NCBI GenBank assembly: GCA_039933635.1 | Contig: JBDTNQ010000140.1 | Span: forward strand, 1-9,340 | Length of the DNA: 9,340 bases | Direction: 5' to 3' | Source of the DNA: JBDTNQ01 sp039933635 | GTDB taxonomy: Bacteria; Acidobacteriota; Vicinamibacteria; Vicinamibacterales; SCN-69-37 | Shown here: positions 5,814 to 9,340 of the stretch, in pieces | Layout of the letters: the number at the start of each line of letters is the position of its first letter | Numbering within the stretch: the stretch's first letter is position 1 | Made by a program: the position numbers and the translations under genes | The notes under the pieces: generated by a model | Database searches by the model: none | Told to the model about the DNA's origin: nothing | What the model saw: the letters and a program-made list of their open reading frames with translations, nothing else

Positions 5814-6069
5814 CGCCGCTCTCCCAGCGAAACGTGACCCGGCACTGATCGTTTACGCGAATGCTGTGCCGCCCTGACCGATGTCCTTTCAGGGCCTCCA
5901 GCCGGTTGCCGGCCGGAATCAGCAGGTCATCCAGCCTGCCAGCCGCATCCAGCAGCTTCAGCTTCCGCTGGACGCCGCGCCACAGGTCGCGCGGAATCCG
6001 ACGGGCCGGCCGGGTGTTCCGATCGCGGAACAGATCTACGGTCGTCTCGTCACGGAATGACCGAATCAC
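5779..6069 (-). CDS. higB: HigB-family toxin (RelE/ParE fold mRNA interferase)
   Basis: A 96-residue ribosome-dependent mRNA-cleaving toxin of the HigB/RelE group. The GTG at 6069 is chosen because it gives MIRSFRDETT, the family N-terminus; a TTG at 6078 is in frame but falls inside the predicted -10 box. Conserved blocks are VQRKLKLLDAAGRLDDL (33-49), IPAGNRLEALKGHRSG (51-66), SIRVNDQCRVTFRW (69-82) and the C-terminal EDYH (93-96); the Asp-Tyr-His end corresponds to the catalytic D90-Y91-H92 of Proteus vulgaris HigB. All expected parts are present, so the toxin should be active. It precedes and overlaps higA. A decayed copy of residues ~27-64 lies at 1331-1445. Confidence 0.95.
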   Translation of the reverse strand: MIRSFRDETTVDLFRDRNTRPARRIPRDLWRGVQRKLKLLDAAGRLDDLLIPAGNRLEALKGHRSGRHSIRVNDQCRVTFRWESGDAYEVSVEDYH

Positions 6070-6077
6070 ACGCCACA

Positions 6078-6107
6078 AGACTACACGGGTTCCGTGTAAT
6101 TGGTCAA
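6078..6107 (-). promoter_or_regulatory. higBA promoter with internal HigA operator
   Basis: On the minus strand a -35 box TTGACC (6107-6102) and a -10 box TAGTCT (6083-6078) are separated by 18 bases. Within the spacer lies a perfect inverted repeat, TACACGG (6082-6088), 3 bases, CCGTGTA (6092-6098). Binding of HigA there would block RNA polymerase, the expected autorepression. The predicted transcription start near 6071 is only about 2 bases before the GTG at 6069, and no Shine-Dalgarno is present, so the higB message may be essentially leaderless. Confidence 0.65.
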
Positions 6108-6226
6108 CGCGATCTCACGGCTCGGCCACCGTGATTCCGATTATCAACTGCCGTTGTGGCGGTACAGCTGTGCGCAATGGCACGGCGTTCGGCGGACGCT
6201 ACGATCGTCCACGGGACAGGGGCCGC

Positions 6227-6544
6227 ATGATTCTTGAAGGCATCGAATGCGGGACACGCGCCATCCATGACGGCCTCACGCAAGCCGGCGGCACGTTCAC
6301 CGCGCCCGCGTTCGGCCGCAGTCGCCTGGAACGATGGATTCGCTGGCTGCTCGTCGCCCACGGTGCCATGGCGCTGCCGGTGTATCTGACCTACTTCGTC
6401 AGCCGGACGTTCATCTACGGGGCGGCCGTGTGGTCGGTGACACTTGCCATGTCGGGGTTGCTCATCGCCACGTTCTTCCATCGCCTCGCCCACGGTCGCG
6501 ATGCCGGTTCCGCGGCCCCCGTCCTGACAGGCAGCCGAGCCTGA
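6227..6544 (+). CDS. small two-helix membrane protein, unknown family
   Basis: A 105-residue protein from the ATG at 6227, preceded by AGGGG (6218-6222). I do not recognise a family. Residues 1-36 are soluble and polar (ILEGIECGTRAIHDGLTQAG); two hydrophobic helices follow at about 37-58 (WIRWLLVAHGAMALPVYLTY) and 62-85 (FIYGAAVWSVTLAMSGLLIA), then a short basic and polar tail. The frame is open further upstream, but the extension overlaps the higBA promoter and shows no protein-like composition. The stop at 6542-6544 is two bases before the next start, so the two proteins are probably made together and may interact in the membrane. Function unknown. Confidence 0.6.
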   Translation: MILEGIECGTRAIHDGLTQAGGTFTAPAFGRSRLERWIRWLLVAHGAMALPVYLTYFVSRTFIYGAAVWSVTLAMSGLLIATFFHRLAHGRDAGSAAPVLTGSRA

Positions 6545-6546
6545 TC

Positions 6547-7053
6547 ATGGCCTCTCAGCGGACAGGCGCACGCGGGCAGGACGCGCAGGCGGGAGGCCCG
6601 TTCGAATCTGCTGGTATTGGGCACTGGGGCGTGACAGCCATCGCACTCGAACTGTTCCTTGGTGTCAGCGCGCTCGGTGGCGGCATGGCCCTCATGGCGG
6701 GCCCCCACGGTGAGGTTCCTCCCCTCCCGGTCTCAATGCTCGCCGGCTCACCGTTTTTCGACTACTTCTTGCCAGGCGCGATTCTTTTCACGATCGTCGG
6801 CGTCGGCCCGCTGGGCGCCGCCATCCTGTCGTCGCGTCGCCATCCGGTGGCGCCACTGTTGGCGGTTGCCACGGGCGGCGCACTCCTGGTCTGGCTTGTC
6901 GTGCAAATAGCCATCATCAGCTACTCCAACCATCCCCCGCTGCAGGCCTGCTACCTTGCGCTCGGTTTCGCCCTCACGGCGGTCGGAGTGATGTGGGTTC
7001 GCGAGCCTCGACGACACGCTAGGGGCATGCCTCCGGCGCGTGGCGCTAGCTAG
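6547..7053 (+). CDS. four-helix membrane protein, unknown function
   Basis: A 168-residue inner-membrane protein. The ATG at 6547 is two bases after the preceding stop, with no Shine-Dalgarno of its own, implying translational coupling. After a polar N-terminus (1-25) there are about four helices: 28-50, 74-94, 102-126 and 132-152, then a basic tail. Distinct segments are ALGGGMALMAGPHGEVPPLP (43-62), SPFFDYFLPGAILFTIVGVG (68-87) and IISYSNHPPLQACYLALG (123-140). I recall similar unnamed proteins in many high-GC bacteria but cannot name the family. The stop lies 3 bases from the end of the convergent DUF6920 gene, with the 10-bp palindrome GCTAGCTAGC (7045-7054) over the stop. Confidence 0.75.
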   Translation: MASQRTGARGQDAQAGGPFESAGIGHWGVTAIALELFLGVSALGGGMALMAGPHGEVPPLPVSMLAGSPFFDYFLPGAILFTIVGVGPLGAAILSSRRHPVAPLLAVATGGALLVWLVVQIAIISYSNHPPLQACYLALGFALTAVGVMWVREPRRHARGMPPARGAS

Positions 7054-7056
7054 CTT

Positions 7057-7920
7057 TCACGGCGCGAATTCGTAGGCCAACGACGTCAGATTGCCGATGA
7101 AGTACGGCTTGCGTCCCTCCGGCCGCATCCAGGCGGCTCCGCCGCGGGTCGGCACCATCATGCCGTGGCGCAACTGGTAGTTGGAGACGGTGCAGTCCCA
7201 CGGGAGCATGACCATGTCCTTGCCCACGCCGGAGCCGCGCGCGTCGGCGTGCACCGACGAGATCAGCCCGGCGTCGTCGAACCTGAACAGCAAGGTCAGC
7301 GCGATCGGGCCATCCACCAGGGTGGCGTTGGCTGACCGGTCGTCTACCGCCGCCCAGCGCACGCGCTGGCTGGGGAGCAGCGCGGTGGGGTACCACGCCA
7401 TCTCGGCGAAGTAGCGCATCATTTCGCCACGTGCGATCTCGCCGCCGCCGTGCACCTCGGCCACCGTGAACAGACCGAGCATCGCCGCGTGCAGCGTGCC
7501 CACACCGGCGATGAAGCTGTCGTGCACGTGCGCGGCTACGCCCGGCAGCATGGACACCCGGCCGTTCCACAGGAAGCCCGGCCGGTGGACGACGGCCCGC
7601 TGCGTCGAGGTGAACGGTTTCCAGTCGTCGCCGCCGGTGGCCGACATGTTGATGGTGCCGGCGAGTTCGAACGTTGCGGCGGCGATCATGGGCTGCCCGT
7701 CCTTCAGCACCGCGCGGAAGTAGCGCTGCACCGGCGCCGGCAGAGCGTCGATCTCGTGTGCGTCGTAGCGGCCCGCCGGCGCCGGCACCCGGGCAGCTTC
7801 GAGGCGCGCCAACTGCGCCTGTGTCGACGCCCGCCAGCGCGAGCGTCCGAGAACGATCAGTCCGATGCCGGCAGCCGCCACGAGGCCGATGCCCCATGCT
7901 GCCCGTGCCACTACGTCCAT
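7057..7920 (-). CDS. DUF6920 (former DUF6544) family membrane-anchored protein
   Basis: A 287-residue protein. The ATG at 7920 is chosen for the AGGGAA ribosome site about 9 bases upstream and because a hydrophobic N-terminal helix (6-26, AAWGIGLVAAAGIGLIVLG) follows immediately; the open frame runs on to 8127 but that part overlaps the nitroreductase gene. The soluble part shows the family hallmarks ALPAPVQRYFRAVLKDGQP, the tryptophan-rich PGFLWNGRVSMLPG, FAEMAWYPTALLPSQRVRWA and VDDRSANATLVDG, and the C-terminal GMMVPTRGGAAW. The helix probably anchors the protein in the inner membrane with the domain outside. The family has no known reaction. It follows the nitroreductase gene by 70 bp on the same strand and is probably its operon partner. 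Confidence 0.85.
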   Translation of the reverse strand: MDVVARAAWGIGLVAAAGIGLIVLGRSRWRASTQAQLARLEAARVPAPAGRYDAHEIDALPAPVQRYFRAVLKDGQPMIAAATFELAGTINMSATGGDDWKPFTSTQRAVVHRPGFLWNGRVSMLPGVAAHVHDSFIAGVGTLHAAMLGLFTVAEVHGGGEIARGEMMRYFAEMAWYPTALLPSQRVRWAAVDDRSANATLVDGPIALTLLFRFDDAGLISSVHADARGSGVGKDMVMLPWDCTVSNYQLRHGMMVPTRGGAAWMRPEGRKPYFIGNLTSLAYEFAP

Positions 7921-7990
7921 CACAGATGTTCCCTTCGTGATGCCAATCGGCGCTGGCCGACCGCCACGGCCGCGGCCATCGACCCCGTCA

Positions 7991-9118
7991 TCAGACAAGG
8001 ACTTCCTCCACGGGCCGCCGCATCGACAGGGGCATGGCGGGACCTCGCCCAAAACGCACCACAAGGTCGGGCCGCTGGTGGCTTGCGATGCCAAGCCACG
8101 CCGCGAACTGCGGCCGGATCGCGCCAACCTCGACGGGCTGGTTCACGAACGCATTACGTATGCCCAACGCCGTGGCCTGCAGCGCGAAGCGCTCGTAGCA
8201 ACGGCCTGCCTCCACCCAGTGTGCCTTGTCACTACGGTCGGAGACGAACACGGCGATGCCGGCCGAATTGCGAATCTGGCGCGAGTAGCGTTCGTTCTCG
8301 GATTTCGCTGTGAAGAAGAGGCCCATCACTCGGCTGCCCAGCCACCGCGGCAGCGCGGGGTTGCCCGAGGCGCCGGCGAACAGGCCATCGCCGGTCCGAA
8401 GCGCCTCATCGGCGCCAAAGCGGATCCATGCCTTGAGTTCTTTGACAAACGCGGCGTCGTTCATCTGCGCCGTGTTGCCCGCGACGACGTACTCCAGCAC
8501 GCGCTCGATGGCCGGGCGCGCGGTCAACAGCCGCACGTTTACGCCATCCCCGGTGCCCGCCTGCTCCAGTTGGCGTAGCTCGCCCGGTGCAATCGCTTGG
8601 CCGTCGTAGTCGCCGCGGGCGCATTGCCTCTCGAAGATCGCGTGGAACAACGGCGAGATGCGCTTCTGTGTCGCCTCCAGGTTCACCGCAATAGCCCCAT
8701 CGCCGCCAGGCTCGTAGCGAGGGTCGGCATGGAGTCCACTGGCCAGAGCGGCGTGCACCATGTTTTCCGCCGCGCAGCCCAGCGAGACGAAAAGGTGATG
8801 GTCATCGGGATCGACGGCAGGACAGCGGCGCGAGAGGTCGGGAGCGATGGTGATCGCCTTCTCGGTAATCCGAAAGCGCCAGCATTGCGTGTTGTGACTT
8901 GACGGGGCCAAGGTGGCCTGGCGCACCAGATCATGCATGGGAGAAGGAGCCGTCCCGGAGAACGGCGCCCCCGGACGTCTCAGGGCGCGAGCGACGCTCT
9001 GCTCGGTATCGCTCGATGAACACGCCGTCAACATTGGCGTGGCAGTCACGCAAGCAGCGGCTAGAAGCAACTGCCTCCTGGATGAGCGGTGAGACGCACT
9101 GATCAGATGGTCGTTCAA
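7991..9118 (-). CDS. Tat-exported Acg-like nitroreductase lipoprotein
   Basis: A nitroreductase-fold protein of the Acg group, 375 residues from the TTG at 9118. Other in-frame starts are GTG 9157 and GTG 9205 (404 residues); none has a good ribosome site, and 9118 is chosen because it gives a normal signal peptide. That signal has the twin-arginine motif S13-R14-R15-Q16-L17-L18, a hydrophobic core and a lipobox L-T-A-C33 followed by SSSD, predicting export of the folded, cofactor-loaded protein and lipid anchoring. The FMN-binding signature APSSHNTQCWRF is present (QCW in place of the usual QPW), and a second half with RYSRQIRNSAGIAVFVSDRS and HWVEAGRCYERFALQATALG completes the two-domain Acg layout. 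Its substrate is unknown. DUF6920 follows downstream and a TetR regulator is divergent. Confidence 0.87.
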   Translation of the reverse strand: MNDHLISASHRSSRRQLLLAAACVTATPMLTACSSSDTEQSVARALRRPGAPFSGTAPSPMHDLVRQATLAPSSHNTQCWRFRITEKAITIAPDLSRRCPAVDPDDHHLFVSLGCAAENMVHAALASGLHADPRYEPGGDGAIAVNLEATQKRISPLFHAIFERQCARGDYDGQAIAPGELRQLEQAGTGDGVNVRLLTARPAIERVLEYVVAGNTAQMNDAAFVKELKAWIRFGADEALRTGDGLFAGASGNPALPRWLGSRVMGLFFTAKSENERYSRQIRNSAGIAVFVSDRSDKAHWVEAGRCYERFALQATALGIRNAFVNQPVEVGAIRPQFAAWLGIASHQRPDLVVRFGRGPAMPLSMRRPVEEVLV

Positions 9119-9263
9119 GGGTCGTTCTGCGACGACTATTCCCCCATCCGGCCGCACCAGTCTGTTCGTTACCGCACACCGCAGGAACGCAGGGCAGTCG
9201 ATCACTGAGACTTGGTGCGGAGGGCTGTCACTTTGCTGATTCTCGCCAACGTCGGAGATCAGG
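9119..9263. promoter_or_regulatory. divergent promoter region between nitroreductase and tetR
   Basis: A 145-bp gap (58 bp if the nitroreductase starts at 9205) that must hold the start signals of both divergent genes. GGAG at 9254-9257 is the ribosome site of the TetR gene. I see no clear TetR-type palindrome or matched -35/-10 pair, so no operator is assigned. Confidence 0.4.
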
Positions 9264-9340
9264 ATGAACGTGAGCAGAGAACAGGCCGCCCGGAACCGGG
9301 AACGGATCGTCGAGACGGCCGCCCAGCTCTTCCGTGAGCG
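9264..9340 (+). CDS. TetR-family transcriptional regulator, 3' end outside window
   Basis: The ATG at 9264, six bases after GGAG, begins a frame that runs off the right edge: MNVSREQAARNRERIVETAA followed by QLFRER. This is the first helix of the TetR N-terminal DNA-binding domain (the usual continuation is a glycine and the helix-turn-helix). Only 25 full codons are visible, so the ligand domain and class cannot be seen. Its divergent position suggests it represses the nitroreductase-DUF6920 pair and itself. Confidence 0.85.
   Translation, partial: MNVSREQAARNRERIVETAAQLFRE

Noticed and set aside
5286..5837. A 183-codon plus-strand open frame across the junction and higA
   Set aside because: It is antisense to higA for most of its length, has no ribosome site and a low-complexity Arg/Gln-rich composition typical of a shadow frame.
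6070..6078. TTG at 6078 as the higB start
   Set aside because: It overlaps the predicted -10 box and adds three residues not found at the family N-terminus; GTG at 6069 fits better.
7045..7054. GCTAGCTAGC as a terminator between the convergent genes
   Set aside because: It is a simple 10-bp palindrome with no room for a loop and no T-run; at most a bend or chance repeat.
7046..7897. Long minus-strand frame overlapping the DUF6920 gene
   Set aside because: Its product is an Arg/Gly/Ala-rich shadow in another frame; the DUF6920 frame has clear family motifs.
7450..8313. 287-codon plus-strand frame
   Set aside because: Antisense to DUF6920 and nitroreductase, with a composition typical of GC-rich shadow frames and no motif.
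1..9340. CRISPR arrays, riboswitches, transposases or IS inverted repeats
   Set aside because: No regularly spaced repeats, no transposase or integrase motifs and no known aptamer pattern were seen on either strand.

Overview
This is a high-GC bacterial chromosomal window. A predicted outer-membrane beta-barrel protein, a Tat-type lipoprotein signal and a HigBA toxin-antitoxin pair point to a Gram-negative host. Acidobacteriota or a similar high-GC soil lineage would fit, but nothing here (no rRNA, no complete tRNA) fixes the taxonomy.

Layout. (a) 1-1307, plus strand: the end of an arsenic-resistance operon, with a truncated-by-window MIP channel of the AqpS type, a 28-codon relic of a metallophosphoesterase gene, and a thioredoxin-type arsenate reductase (ArsC). 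(b) 1308-1475: a gene-free gap holding a frameshifted relic of a higB toxin gene, about 90% identical to part of the intact higB further right. (c) 1476-5256: a LysR-type regulator (minus) divergent from a co-directional plus-strand cluster of a small outer-membrane protein, a DUF2306 membrane protein, a class I SAM methyltransferase and a DUF2938 membrane protein. The 148-bp divergent gap contains a candidate LysR operator. (d) 5257-5501: a lower-GC gap containing the last 21 bases of a tRNA-Ser gene without the rest of the tRNA, which looks like the attachment-site scar of an integrative element. (e) 5502-6107, minus strand: a higB-higA module with a promoter whose -35/-10 spacer holds a perfect inverted repeat (probable HigA operator). 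(f) 6227-7053, plus strand: two tightly coupled small membrane proteins of unknown function. (g) 7057-9118, minus strand: a Tat-exported Acg-like nitroreductase lipoprotein followed by a DUF6920 protein, divergent from a TetR regulator whose start lies at the right edge.

How the genes work together. The MIP channel and ArsC would form a two-step arsenate detoxification path: ArsC makes arsenite and the channel lets it leave down its gradient. The LysR regulator probably controls the outer-membrane/DUF2306/methyltransferase/DUF2938 cluster, and the TetR regulator probably controls the nitroreductase-DUF6920 pair. The tRNA scar, the toxin relic, the phosphoesterase relic and the intact HigBA module together mark the window as accessory DNA with a history of insertion and decay. 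No clearly new defence or mobile system is visible. The strongest leads are the tRNA-Ser scar, the duplicated and decayed higB, and the HigBA operator/promoter arrangement.
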